DNA of 50,584 nt from an uncultured Novosphingobium sp. (lineage in GTDB: Bacteria; Pseudomonadota; Alphaproteobacteria; Sphingomonadales; Sphingomonadaceae): NCBI GenBank assembly GCA_946886365.1, contig CAMPIM010000007.1, positions 1 through 50,584 on the forward strand. The letters are read 5' to 3'. A program made the translations under genes and the position numbers. Below the pieces are notes generated by a model. That model saw only the letters and a program-made list of their open reading frames with translations. It did no database searches and was not told where the DNA came from. Of the stretch, positions 8,266 to 16,959 are shown one piece after another (position 1 is the first letter of the stretch; every line of letters starts with the position of its first letter).

Positions 8266-8770
8266 ATGTCACTGATCAAGGCACTTGGCGCGCCCTTCCT
8301 GCTCGGGACGGATGGAACGAGCCACAAGCTGGAGCCGGTCGAACTCGGATCGGCGGGTGAGTTCAAGGAGGCGTGGCTGCAGCAGCTGATCCACGACCAT
8401 CCTGAAATCCTCCCCATCGCGCAGATTGAACCGGGCTTTGGCGCACCCATCGCGGTGGGACGGGAGATGGCCTGCGGGCACGGCTTCATCGACAATCTCT
8501 TTATCACCCCCCGGGACGACATCGTGCTGGTGGAAACCAAGCTATGGCGTAATCCGCAGGCGCGCCGCGAGGTGATCGCGCAGGCCCTTGATTATGTCGC
8601 GGCGCTGATGACGATGGATTATGCCAGCTTCGAAGACGCAGCCGCGAAGGCTGGGCTGACGACGACATCGCTCCATGCCTTGGTTGCTGACCAAGCCGAT
8701 GCGCTCGAAGAGAGCGCCTTCTTCGAGGTACTGACTTTTGCATCCATGCCTCCATCCGAGAGGCAGACAT
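8266..8770 (+). pseudogene. Truncated PD-(D/E)XK-nuclease-like gene
   Basis: The frame opens at ATG 8266 and encodes about 168 residues before running into the 3' end of the convergent GntR gene. The N-terminus (SLIKALGAPFLLG, then VELGSAGEFKEAWLQQLIHD) is that of a conserved hypothetical family in alphaproteobacteria. The core FIDNLFITPRDDIVLVETKL followed by REVIAQALDYVAAL has the D-x(n)-ExK-helix pattern of PD-(D/E)XK enzymes. Relatives as I remember them are about twice as long, so the C-terminal half is gone. The frame stays open to 8832, but those bases are the coding end of the GntR gene. Function unknown; a DNA-directed role is an inference. Confidence 0.65.
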
Positions 8771-9490
8771 TCAACTACGAATTGACGACAAGCCCATATC
8801 ATCGAGCGCGAGACGAAGTAGCTCTGTCATAGCCGATCGCGCCCCGTCCGCGTCTCTCGCCGCAATAGCTGCAAATACTGCTTCATGTTCACCGATCGGA
8901 TCGCGCGGATGCGCAAACTTCATCTGCTTGAAACGCGTCGTCCAGGTGAGCGCGGCGCCCACCGAACTAGACAAAGATGCAAGCGGCTCATTGTCGCTCG
9001 CTTCCAGGATGGCGCCATGGAAACGCTGATCCGCTTCTCGGCCGCTCTCCGTCGATAAGCCGTACCGCGCCATTGCTTTAAGCGCCGCACGCATTTTTTC
9101 CAATTGCTCAGGCGAGCGCCGTGTAGCCGCCCAGGCCGCCGCCGCAGGCTCGATAAGGCCGCGCAGTTCAAACAAGTCCCGAACGAAGCGCTCATCAGGG
9201 TGATCTGATGAGAACATCCAGGCAAGGACGTCCGGATCCAACACATTCCATCGGGAACGAAGCGTCACACGCGTTCCGGCTTTGGGCCTGCTTTCGAGAA
9301 GGCCCTTTGCCGTTAAAATGCGCATCGCCTCCCGATAGGCGGTCCGAGACACGCCGAGAGCTTGCGCCTCTTCTATCTCCGCCCCAAAACCACAGCCTGG
9401 AGGGTGCTCACCCGAAACGATGGCTATGCCGATCTGCCGCGCGAGTGCCTGATGGATTCGCAACCTCTTGGCTTCTTCCTGAGGCTGCAT
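8771..9490 (-). CDS. GntR/FadR-family transcriptional regulator (FCD domain)
   Basis: A 239-residue regulator. The winged helix at about 10-75 includes the motif GVSRTAYREAMRILTAKGLLESRPKAG in part (AYREAMRILTAKGLLE). The FCD effector domain at about 95-230 has the metal-ligand pattern DQRFHGAILEASDN and GEHEAVFAAIAARD. FCD regulators usually sense an organic acid or sugar acid. It lies 160 bp downstream of, and co-oriented with, the AraD1/aldehyde-dehydrogenase pair, so control of sugar-acid oxidation, and perhaps of the shared promoter element near 12450 and 13845, is a reasonable guess. Confidence 0.9.
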   Translation of the reverse strand: MQPQEEAKRLRIHQALARQIGIAIVSGEHPPGCGFGAEIEEAQALGVSRTAYREAMRILTAKGLLESRPKAGTRVTLRSRWNVLDPDVLAWMFSSDHPDERFVRDLFELRGLIEPAAAAWAATRRSPEQLEKMRAALKAMARYGLSTESGREADQRFHGAILEASDNEPLASLSSSVGAALTWTTRFKQMKFAHPRDPIGEHEAVFAAIAARDADGARSAMTELLRLALDDMGLSSIRS

Positions 9491-9650
9491 CCCGAGCCAT
9501 TCTCCGTAGTAAAATTGTCCGGTGGTTTTGTAGGGGCATTTTTGCGATAAAGATATGCATTGCGACTGACGAGACGGTCAGCTCCGCGCCTGGTATGTCG
9601 CGGCGTTGGCAGCATGCCGACACCGAACAGGCAGGCCTAGCGCGTGCTGG

Positions 9651-10628
9651 TCATAGCACCCTCACTTTAGCCAATCCTTCTTCGGCTGCTTCCATCAGAG
9701 GATTGCGAAGTGGCATGGTGAAGGCATCCGCCTCAATCTCGAATATATCGCCCGCGCGCGTTTCCACCTGGTCGGTAAAGGAGAGGGTCGCCGTGCCGAA
9801 GAAATGCACATGCACGTCGCCGGCACGTCTGAACAAGTCATATTTGAAATGATGATGCTCAAGATTCTCGATGCTGTGAGACATGTTCGTCTCGCCAGAA
9901 AAGAAACTACTTTCCCACAAGATCGCACCGTCGCGGATAATCCGGCTGGCGCCGCGAACATCGGCGGGCAGGTCGCCCAGCAGCAATTCCGCGCCCAGCG
10001 ACGCCTGACGTAGCTTGGAATGGGCGAGCCAGAGATAATTGACCCGTTCGGTCACATGGTCCGAAAACTCATTCCCGATTGAAAAGCCCAGGCGAACCGG
10101 CGTACCATCCGGCGCATTGAAGTAGATGCCGGCGATTTCCGGCTCCTCGCCCCCATCTCCCGCGAAAGCAGGTTTGCGGAAAGGTGCGCCCGGCGGCACC
10201 AGGATCGACCCGTCGCCCTTGTAGAACCATTCGGGCTGCACACCCTCAGTTCCGGCGGCTGGCTTTCCACCCTCCTCGCCCATCAGGAACATGCGCATGG
10301 AATCGGTGGCCTGACCGGCGGCGGCGGCCTTGTGCATCTTGTCGCGGCCTTCGGCGGAGCCCAGATGCGTGAGGCCGGTGCCGCTGACCAGCAAATGCGC
10401 GGGATCTTCATGATCGATCGGTGGCAGCAAGGTAACAGCGGCCAAATCGATCGAAGCCCCTGCGCGTTCCTCGGCAAGAGCGGCAAGCGTGGTGGACGAC
10501 GCCAGCGCGTCGCCAGCCAGCATCCGTACGGACGCCGTATCACGCACGATCAGGGCTGCTCCGCTCTCGTCCAGAGCGGCTACGCCGCGCCGGCCATCCT
10601 GTTCATATTGGACGAGGGAACGGATCAT
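9651..10628 (-). CDS. AraD1 family protein (FAH-fold 2-keto-3-deoxy-pentonate dehydratase-like)
   Basis: A 325-residue member of the AraD1/GguC branch of the fumarylacetoacetate-hydrolase superfamily. Characteristic stretches are the early LLVSGTGLTHLGSAE and the metal-binding region GIYFNAPDGTPVRLGFSIGNEFSDH (quoted in part), with later SSFFSGETNMSHSIENLEHH. In oxidative pentose pathways the enzyme dehydrates a 2-keto-3-deoxy-sugar acid to 2-oxoglutarate semialdehyde. The start overlaps the stop of the aldehyde dehydrogenase gene (ATGA), which fits consecutive steps. The upstream sugar-acid dehydratase gene is decayed (12208-12393), so the pathway encoded here is incomplete. The exact substrate (arabonate or xylonate derived) is not decidable from sequence. 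Confidence 0.85.
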   Translation of the reverse strand: MIRSLVQYEQDGRRGVAALDESGAALIVRDTASVRMLAGDALASSTTLAALAEERAGASIDLAAVTLLPPIDHEDPAHLLVSGTGLTHLGSAEGRDKMHKAAAAGQATDSMRMFLMGEEGGKPAAGTEGVQPEWFYKGDGSILVPPGAPFRKPAFAGDGGEEPEIAGIYFNAPDGTPVRLGFSIGNEFSDHVTERVNYLWLAHSKLRQASLGAELLLGDLPADVRGASRIIRDGAILWESSFFSGETNMSHSIENLEHHHFKYDLFRRAGDVHVHFFGTATLSFTDQVETRAGDIFEIEADAFTMPLRNPLMEAAEEGLAKVRVL

Positions 10629-12208
10629 CGGGTGATCTCCATCTTGCCATCAAGGCGGCGCGGCAAGCGCCAGGGGTTAGCGTCCTGCAATGGCGGCGGG
10701 ATCAGCTTTGCGCCGATATCCTGAAAGCAGACCGGCCGCAGGAAGCGAGACATGGCGAGGGTGCCGACCGAGGTGGACCTTCCGTCCATGGTGGCGGGGA
10801 ATGGCCCGCCATGAACCATCGCCCAGGTCACTTCGACACCCGTCGGCCAGCCGTTCGCCAGGACCCTGCCCGCCTTTTGCGCGAGAAGAGGAAGTATGGC
10901 GGCCGCGTCGGCAGCATCAGAATCATCCATGTGGATCGTTGCGGTCAACTGCCCCTCCAGTCCGGAGATGACCTGCGCCAGCGCATCGGCATCCTTGCAA
11001 CGGATCACCACGGACGATGCACCGAACACCTCTTCGGCAAGGGCCGGTTCAAGAGCGATTTGCTCAGCGTAGCTTTCGAACAACGCCGCACCGGCACGCC
11101 CTTCCGGGGCTTGGGCCTGTGCGATCAACCTGGCGCCCGGCATGGTCTCCAGCTTGGCCACGCCATTGGTGAAGGCGGCCCGAATGGCGGGCGTCAGCAT
11201 CACCTGCGGCGACGCCTCGCTGACGGCCGAAGTGGCCGAAGCGAGGAAGCGGTCGAGGTCCGGTCCGTCGATCGCGATGACCAGTCCGGGATTCGTGCAA
11301 AACTGTCCTGCCCCCTGCGTCAGAGAGCCCACAAATGCCGTCCCAAGCGTCTCGGCGCGGGTTCTGAGAGCGCCCGGCATCAATATGACGGGATTGACCG
11401 CGCTCATTTCGGCATAAACGGGGATAGGTTCAGGACGCCGGGCCGCTATCTCGGCGAGCGCAAGTCCGCCCGCCCGCGATCCTGTAAAGCCGACCGCGCG
11501 GATGCGAGGATCGGCCACAACGGCAGCGCCAAGCGCATTGCCAGTGCCGGGCAGATAGGAAAAAACGCCCGGATGAAGACCGCAGTCCGTCACAGCTTGG
11601 GTCACGGCGCGAGCGATGAGCTCTCCGGTTCCGGGGTGACCCGGATGCCCCTTGGCCACCACCGGACATCCCGCCGCGAGCGCCGACGCGGTATCGCCGC
11701 CAGCCACGGAAAAAGCGAGCGGGAAATTGGACGCGCCGAACACCGCTACCGGGCCGAGCGGCACATTCATGCGGCGAAGGTCGGGACGCGGCGGGGCGCG
11801 ATCCGGCAAGGCGCGATCGATCGTCACGTCGAGCCAGTAGCCGGCCCGCAATTCGGAGGCGAACAGCCGGAGCTGCCCGGTAGTGCGTCCGCGCTCACCT
11901 TCCAGACGCATGCGGGGCAAGCCCGTTTCCGCCATAGCCGTTTCGATAAGCGAATCGCCGATGGCGTCGATCCGCTCGGCAACGGCTTCGAGAAAGCGCG
12001 CTCTTGCGTCCGGCGTCAGGGCGGCAAAGGATGGCGCCGCATCAGCCGCCAGAGCGCATGCGTCCGCGACGTCCTCTGGCGAGGCTTGTGAATAGCTCTG
12101 GGCAAGTGGCAGATCCGTTGTCGGATCGATACCCTTGAACCGCTCTTCCTGCTGGCGTGCGTCGCCGCCCACCAGAACGCTGCCGTCGATCACTTGTGCA
12201 TTCTCCAT
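10625..12208 (-). CDS. Aldehyde dehydrogenase, 2-oxoglutarate semialdehyde (2,5-dioxovalerate) dehydrogenase type
   Basis: A protein of 527 residues with the aldehyde dehydrogenase fold. It has the cofactor region GPVAVFGASNFPLAFSVAGG, the glycine motif VGFTGSRAGG, the catalytic Glu in YAEMSAVNP and the nucleophile Cys304 in GAGQFCTNPG. This FCTNPG form and the VTWAMVHGGPFPAT tail are typical of KGSADH enzymes, which make 2-oxoglutarate from its semialdehyde. The start is the ATG at 12208 because it overlaps the TGA of the preceding dehydratase stub (TGATG); the frame is open further upstream but runs through that stub. The gene forms a unit with AraD1. Confidence 0.88.
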   Translation of the reverse strand: MENAQVIDGSVLVGGDARQQEERFKGIDPTTDLPLAQSYSQASPEDVADACALAADAAPSFAALTPDARARFLEAVAERIDAIGDSLIETAMAETGLPRMRLEGERGRTTGQLRLFASELRAGYWLDVTIDRALPDRAPPRPDLRRMNVPLGPVAVFGASNFPLAFSVAGGDTASALAAGCPVVAKGHPGHPGTGELIARAVTQAVTDCGLHPGVFSYLPGTGNALGAAVVADPRIRAVGFTGSRAGGLALAEIAARRPEPIPVYAEMSAVNPVILMPGALRTRAETLGTAFVGSLTQGAGQFCTNPGLVIAIDGPDLDRFLASATSAVSEASPQVMLTPAIRAAFTNGVAKLETMPGARLIAQAQAPEGRAGAALFESYAEQIALEPALAEEVFGASSVVIRCKDADALAQVISGLEGQLTATIHMDDSDAADAAAILPLLAQKAGRVLANGWPTGVEVTWAMVHGGPFPATMDGRSTSVGTLAMSRFLRPVCFQDIGAKLIPPPLQDANPWRLPRRLDGKMEITR

Positions 12209-12393
12209 CAATGATTGTCGCGGGGCAGGCCCAAGGTCTGCGAGGTCGGATAGGGATAGCCGCCCTTGCCAAGCCGACATTCCGCCAAGCTGGGGTCAAA
12301 GTTCAGGCGGCGCTCAAGCGGGACGGTCGTCTCCATATTCTCGGAGTTGTCGAACCAAGCGGTTGATCGGCCTCCGTGGGTGCTGGCGGTCAT
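12208..12393 (-). pseudogene. Stub of an IlvD/EDD-family sugar-acid dehydratase (both ends kept, middle lost)
   Basis: A 61-codon frame begins at ATG 12393. Residues 9-39 (STAWFDNSENM, then LERRLNFDPSLAE) match the N-terminus of L-arabonate/galactonate-type IlvD/EDD dehydratases, in which a WFD motif is followed by the LERYLNYG-type segment. These enzymes are near 570-600 residues long. Here the frame ends after LGLPRDNH, a PRDxH-like tail I associate with the same family, and its TGA overlaps the ATG of the aldehyde dehydrogenase (TGATG). The simplest reading is an internal deletion of about 530 codons that kept the first about 40 codons and the coupled 3' end. The N-terminal match is good; the C-terminal match is weak. 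Confidence 0.6.
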
Positions 12394-12421
12394 TGCAGTC
12401 TTTCTTGAGCGGCGTCGGGCG

Positions 12422-12469
12422 ATTGACGCCGTCAAGCATTCATATATACTCATACTAATTAAATATCAA
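12422..12469. promoter_or_regulatory. Overlapping divergent promoters with the 15-bp element TATACTCATACTAAT
   Basis: On the plus strand TTGACG (12423-12428) and TATACT (12445-12450), 16 bases apart, face the ThuA gene. On the minus strand TTGATA (12469-12464) and TATATG (12446-12441), 17 bases apart, face the dehydratase stub, aldehyde dehydrogenase and AraD1. The element TATACTCATACTAAT at 12445-12459 lies across both. The same 15 bases, again behind ATTGACGCC, recur at 13839. The direct repeat ATACT-c-ATACT inside it is a candidate operator. Seen by eye; no mapping of start sites. Confidence 0.55.
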
Positions 12470-12647
12470 CGAGCGGACGTGCCTTGGCTGATTCATTGAA
12501 CTTGAATGTTCGGCATCTCACGCAAGGGGGCAGCGCCCTGTTGCGAAACAGTTTTTTCTTGACGGCGGCATGTGAGCTATATGTGCCGTTCTGCGTGCTT
12601 GGGGGCAGTAGGTCGGCCAATGCGCTCGCAATGGAGACCGCAATCGC

Positions 12648-13763
12648 ATGACCAAGCGTCTTCTCATCGCGCTGCTGGCGCTGATCAGCACCGTAGCCCC
12701 GGCATCGGCCGCGACACTGGATTGCCCGCTGCGCGACGCGCCATTCTCGCTCGCGTCACCGTTCATGGACATATTGCTGAACCCCGCGGCGCGCGCCGCT
12801 GTCGAAACGGAAGCGCCGGGCATCCTCGCGAAGCTGCCGCCGATGTTCACGAGCACCACCGCGCCCAGTTTTTCGGCGATTCTTTCAGTGCGCGAAGCCG
12901 GGGCGATGCTGCGGATCAGCGCGGACAAGATGGCCAGCATAGCGGATCGGCTGAAGGCCATCAGCGTGACGGATGCGGATCGCGTAGCGCGCTGCGCCCG
13001 CTATGACGACGACCGGCCGACCTTCATCCTGCCCAAGGGCAAGCCGCGCATCCTGTTGTTCGAAAAGATGACCGGATTTCGCGACGGCCCCTCGGTGGAG
13101 GCCGCCCATGCGGCGTTCCTCGACATGGCGAAGCGTCACGGCTGGGCGATGGTGGCCACGGATCGCGGCGGCGCGATCTCTCCGGCGATCCTCAGCCGGT
13201 TCGATGCCGTGATATGGAACAACGTCAGCGGCGATGTGCTGACCCTGACCCAGCGCGAGGCGCTCAAGTCTTATATCGAGCGCGGCGGCGGCTTCGTCGC
13301 GGTCCATGGTTCAGCCGGGGACCCCGCCTATTTCTGGGACTGGTATGCGGACACACTGATCGGCGCGCGGTTCATCGGTCATCCGATGGGGCCGCAATTT
13401 CAGGATGCGCAAATCCGGCTGGATGATCCGAAACATCCGGTCGCAGCCGGGCTGCCGACGGCATGGACGATGAAAGACGAATGGTATTCCTTCAAGGCAA
13501 GCCCCCGCCTGTCGGGAGCCCATGTCCTCGCCACGTTGGATGAAGGCAGCTATTCGCCGATCGGCATGATGAAGCAGGACCTGCGCATGGGGGATCATCC
13601 CATCGCATGGACCCGCTGCGTCGGCCGGGGGCGATCCTTTTATTCGGCGATCGGCCATCGGCCGCAGACCTATTCCGACCCAACCTACCGGACGATGCTG
13701 GAAAGCGCGATCTCCTGGGCCGCGGCCAGGAAACCCTGCGCGCGTCCTGCCCCAAGCCGATAG
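12648..13763 (+). CDS. Exported ThuA-domain protein
   Basis: A 371-residue protein with a cleavable signal peptide (ends near ASAA). Residues about 25-120 have no recognised domain. The ThuA/glutamine-amidotransferase-like fold begins at about 125 with RILLFEKMTGFRDGPSVEAAH and continues through FDAVIWNNVSGD, YIERGGGFVAVHGSAG, the DEWYSF segment and GDHPIAWTRCVGRGRSFYSA. ThuA proteins accompany trehalose, glycoside and keto-sugar utilisation genes, but their reaction is not settled. It has its own promoter with the element shared with the GH2 gene downstream, so the two are probably co-regulated. A 3' remnant of a paralogue lies at 7513-7818. Confidence 0.88.
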   Translation: MTKRLLIALLALISTVAPASAATLDCPLRDAPFSLASPFMDILLNPAARAAVETEAPGILAKLPPMFTSTTAPSFSAILSVREAGAMLRISADKMASIADRLKAISVTDADRVARCARYDDDRPTFILPKGKPRILLFEKMTGFRDGPSVEAAHAAFLDMAKRHGWAMVATDRGGAISPAILSRFDAVIWNNVSGDVLTLTQREALKSYIERGGGFVAVHGSAGDPAYFWDWYADTLIGARFIGHPMGPQFQDAQIRLDDPKHPVAAGLPTAWTMKDEWYSFKASPRLSGAHVLATLDEGSYSPIGMMKQDLRMGDHPIAWTRCVGRGRSFYSAIGHRPQTYSDPTYRTMLESAISWAAARKPCARPAPSR

Positions 13764-13816
13764 GGATGCATGGCCCGGCGATCGCCAACTCGTCGGCCCG
13801 GACAGGACGGCACTGG

Positions 13817-13853
13817 ATTGACGCCTTCTGGTGCCGGATATACTCATACTAAT
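13817..13853 (+). promoter_or_regulatory. Promoter of the GH2 gene carrying the same 15-bp element
   Basis: ATTGACGCC (13817-13825) supplies a TTGACG -35 box. TATACT (13839-13844) is the -10 box, 15 bases on, and it opens the element TATACTCATACTAAT (13839-13853), identical to that at 12445-12459. The spacing is one base shorter than in the first copy, so the conserved unit is the element and the -35 box, not the exact distance. It lies about 115 bases before the GH2 start. Confidence 0.55.
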
Positions 13854-13969
13854 AAACAAGCGGTGGAGAGCTTTCAGCGAATGGCTTTGTGACGTCCCAA
13901 CTGGGCTCGGGCATCATTGCGAGCAGCCGCCGCCGCGACACCGACAATGAATTGCAGGAGTCTAGAGCG

Positions 13970-16540
13970 ATGAACGTGCGATTTGGCGCTGGTCTTTCCC
14001 GGCGGACACTCCTGCGCCTGTCGGTGAGCGCCGCAGTGCTGATCCCTGCTTCCCGCGCGTTTTCCCTTGTCCCTCGCCTATCGCCCGCCCCGTTGACGCT
14101 CGACCGTCGGGGCCAAGTTTTCGACGATGGATGGAGCTTCCTGCTCGGCGACGGCGCGGACGTTGCGAAGCCCGCCTATGACGATTCGGCATGGCGCCGG
14201 GTCGAGTTGCCGCATGACTGGAGCATTGAGGACCGTCCGGGAAGCGATCCAGCCCTCAATGCGGTGCTTCGCTCGGTCGATAGCGCCCCCTTGTGGCAGA
14301 AGGTGCCGTCGAAGGACGTGCCCCGCCTCATCGGCCCGTTCGATGCCGGATTGAACGACAATCTGGGCTATGCCCGCAGCGCCAGCGGCGCGCCCACCGG
14401 CTTCACCGTCGGTGGCGTCGGCTGGTATCGCAAGCGCTTCAAATTGCCGCCGCTTAGCCCTGACGCCCGCGTCCAGATCGTCTTCGACGGCGTTCACATG
14501 AATGCCCAGGTCTGGTTGAACGGCGTCCTGCTCGGCCAGCGGCCCAACGGATATGTTCCCTTCGCATACGATCTGACCCCGCACCTTTCACCATCAGGCG
14601 ACAATGTGCTGGCGGTGCGCGCGGCCAATATCGGCCGCAACAGCCGCTGGTATGCGGGCTCAGGCATTTACCGGCATGTGTGGCTCGACATCACGCGCGC
14701 GTTCCGTTTCGAACAATGGGGCGTTACGGTCACCACACCCAGCGTGTCGCAAGAAAAGGCCACCGTGGAGGTCGTGACCCGGATCGAGGGATCGCAGACC
14801 GGCGGCATGGTGACGACCCGCATCCTCGACGATGCAGGAAAAGCCGTCGCCGAAAAGACCGTGGCGGCCTGTGACCGTGTGACAACGTCGCTGGAAATGG
14901 CACGTCCCCGGCTGTGGTCGCCGGACGCGCCCCATCTCTATCAGGTGGAATGCACGTTGCAGGCGGGCGGCGAAGTCATCGATCGGATGACGGCTCCCCT
15001 CGGCATCCGCCGGGTCGAGATCGACGCCCAGAATGGCCTGCGCATCAACGGCAAGCCATATAAGTTGCGTGGCGGCTGTGTTCACCACGACAACGGCATC
15101 CTTGGCGCCGTGGCGATCGACCGCGCGGAATATCGCAAGGTCGAGATGCTGAAGGCGCGGGGTTTCAACGCGCTCCGGACATCGCACAATCCACCCTCTC
15201 CCGCCTTTCTCCACGCCTGCGACCGGCTCGGCATACTGGTGATGGAGGAATCCTTCGACATGTGGCGGGTCGCCAAGAATCCCGACGACTACAGCCTTTA
15301 TTTCGATGGCTGGTGGCAGCGGGATCTGGAGGCGATGGTCCGGCGCGACGGCAATCATCCTAGCGTAATCATGTGGAGCTTCGGCAACGAGATCCCCGAG
15401 CGCGGCCAGCCTGAAGGCGTTGCGATAGCGAAAATGTTGAGCGACGAGTTGCACCGGCTTGACCCGACCCGTCCGGTGACGCAGGCGATCAACGGCAGCC
15501 CCGGCCCCGATGTGACCGGACCGGATGGACGACCGGATCAGGCCGCCGCCCAGTTCCTCGACGTTGCCGGCTATAATTATAAGTTCAGCAACTACGAACG
15601 AGACCATGCAAAATTCGCCGACAGGGTCATGGTGGGAACGGAAAGCTTCCCGGCCGACGTGGACAAGGTGTGGCGCCTCACCGATCGCTCGCCATACCTG
15701 ATCGGCGACTTCGTATGGACGGCAATGGATTATCTGGGCGAGGCGGCGATCGGCCGCACGCTCCTGTCCGGAGAGACGTTCGGCCCGGATGAATATCCGT
15801 GGTTCGGGGCGTCCTGCGGCGATCTCGACCTGATCGGCCAACAGCGGCCGCAGTCGCTCGCCCGCGACGTTATTTGGGGCCTCAGCCCACTTGAGGTTGC
15901 GGTCCAGCGGCCGATCCCGGAAGGCAAGCAGGAGCGGCCTTTCCTGTGGGGCTGGCGCGATGAGCTTGAAAGCTGGACCTGGCCGGGTGCCGAGGGCAAG
16001 CCGCTCGACGTCAGCATCTTCACTCCTGCTGACCGCGTCACGATCGAACTGAATGGCAAGATGATCGAGGACCGGGCGATGACACCCGAAAATACATCCT
16101 CAGCGCGGATCCCAGTGGTCTATGAGCCCGGACGGCTGATGGTGACCGCCTATTTGGCAGGGCGAAAGATCGGAAGCCGCAAATTGGAGACTGCGGGCGC
16201 TGCAGCAGCCCTGCGGCTTAAGCTCGATCGTCCCAAGATAGCCGCCGACCGGAACGATCTCGCCCATGTCACCGTGGAGGTCGTCGACGCCAATGGCCGG
16301 CTGGTCCCTGACGCGGCGCATGTTTTGCGGCTCTCCCTGAACGGAAGCGGCGAACTTGCCGCATTCGGCAACGCCAACCCGCGCGGCTTGGCGAGCTTTC
16401 GGCAACCCGTGGCGAAAAGCTGGCACGGCCGCGCACTGGCGATCATCCGGCCCACGGGTTCGGGCACGACGACCATCAGTGTCGGATCGGAAGGATTGCG
16501 GAGCGCTCAGGTCAGGCTGTCAGTCGTCGGCAAGAGCTGA
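13970..16540 (+). CDS. Glycoside hydrolase family 2 beta-galactosidase-like enzyme, Tat-exported
   Basis: A protein of 856 residues. The N-terminus has a twin-arginine signal (SRRTLLRLSVSAAVLIPAS). The GH2 sugar-binding domain (about 40-250) and an immunoglobulin-like domain are followed by the TIM barrel with SHNPPSPAFLHACDRLGILV, acid/base Glu474 in MWSFGNE and nucleophile Glu558 in VGTESFP. The C-terminal third holds DUF4982/Ig-like modules. The start at 13970 is preferred over 13889 because AGGAG lies 9 bases upstream and the Tat signal begins there. It should release a non-reducing beta-linked sugar in the periplasm, feeding the neighbouring sugar-oxidation genes. Galactoside specificity is only the commonest activity of the family. 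Confidence 0.9.
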   Translation: MNVRFGAGLSRRTLLRLSVSAAVLIPASRAFSLVPRLSPAPLTLDRRGQVFDDGWSFLLGDGADVAKPAYDDSAWRRVELPHDWSIEDRPGSDPALNAVLRSVDSAPLWQKVPSKDVPRLIGPFDAGLNDNLGYARSASGAPTGFTVGGVGWYRKRFKLPPLSPDARVQIVFDGVHMNAQVWLNGVLLGQRPNGYVPFAYDLTPHLSPSGDNVLAVRAANIGRNSRWYAGSGIYRHVWLDITRAFRFEQWGVTVTTPSVSQEKATVEVVTRIEGSQTGGMVTTRILDDAGKAVAEKTVAACDRVTTSLEMARPRLWSPDAPHLYQVECTLQAGGEVIDRMTAPLGIRRVEIDAQNGLRINGKPYKLRGGCVHHDNGILGAVAIDRAEYRKVEMLKARGFNALRTSHNPPSPAFLHACDRLGILVMEESFDMWRVAKNPDDYSLYFDGWWQRDLEAMVRRDGNHPSVIMWSFGNEIPERGQPEGVAIAKMLSDELHRLDPTRPVTQAINGSPGPDVTGPDGRPDQAAAQFLDVAGYNYKFSNYERDHAKFADRVMVGTESFPADVDKVWRLTDRSPYLIGDFVWTAMDYLGEAAIGRTLLSGETFGPDEYPWFGASCGDLDLIGQQRPQSLARDVIWGLSPLEVAVQRPIPEGKQERPFLWGWRDELESWTWPGAEGKPLDVSIFTPADRVTIELNGKMIEDRAMTPENTSSARIPVVYEPGRLMVTAYLAGRKIGSRKLETAGAAAALRLKLDRPKIAADRNDLAHVTVEVVDANGRLVPDAAHVLRLSLNGSGELAAFGNANPRGLASFRQPVAKSWHGRALAIIRPTGSGTTTISVGSEGLRSAQVRLSVVGKS

Positions 16541-16959
16541 ACGGCCAGAAGCCTGCGGAGCATGCTGACCACCTATTTTCATGGCGCCGCAATTTCCGTG
16601 GATATAGTCCGCGAAAATCTCCGCCAACTTGACGGCTCGCCCGCTCTTGGCGTGATCTATCGGCATTGCCCGCCGGCCCGGGATTAAACGATGGCTCATG
16701 ACAGCCGCAACTGCCAGCTCCAGTTCGTCGTTTGCCGGACCGATGCCGGTGGAACTTAAACCCACCTATCCATGTGCTGACCCACCGCCTCCTTCGCTCG
16801 CCTACCCCAAGCTTACCGCGATTCGCAGCTGCGGATGTTGGCCCCAAGGGCTGAATTCTGGTCAAGATTGTACCGGTAACCCGAAGCGTCCCCGTTGCGG
16901 CGACATTAGCTGGAACTGACAAGAAAGTTTCAACCCAGGCCGCAATCGAATGTCTGCTT
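16541..16959. other. Region between GH2 and the ParB remnant, no gene supported
   Basis: Several short frames are open on both strands, but none has a recognisable domain or a good ribosome binding site. One minus-strand frame at 16520-16765 has gene-like composition but overlaps the end of the GH2 gene and matches nothing I know. The bases up to 16959 may include the destroyed 3' part of the ParB-like gene. Confidence 0.5.

Noticed and set aside
10811..12091. A 426-codon plus-strand frame opposite the aldehyde dehydrogenase
   Set aside because: No domain or ribosome binding site; the minus strand carries full aldehyde dehydrogenase motifs.
10625..12280. Aldehyde dehydrogenase starting at 12280
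   Set aside because: The extra 24 residues would be read out of the dehydratase stub; the TGATG junction at 12208 and family length favour the shorter form.
14660..15841. A 393-codon minus-strand frame opposite the GH2 gene
   Set aside because: Mirror of the GH2 coding sequence; no family resemblance.
16520..16765. Possible 81-codon minus-strand gene after GH2
   Set aside because: Overlaps the 3' end of the GH2 gene and matches nothing I know.
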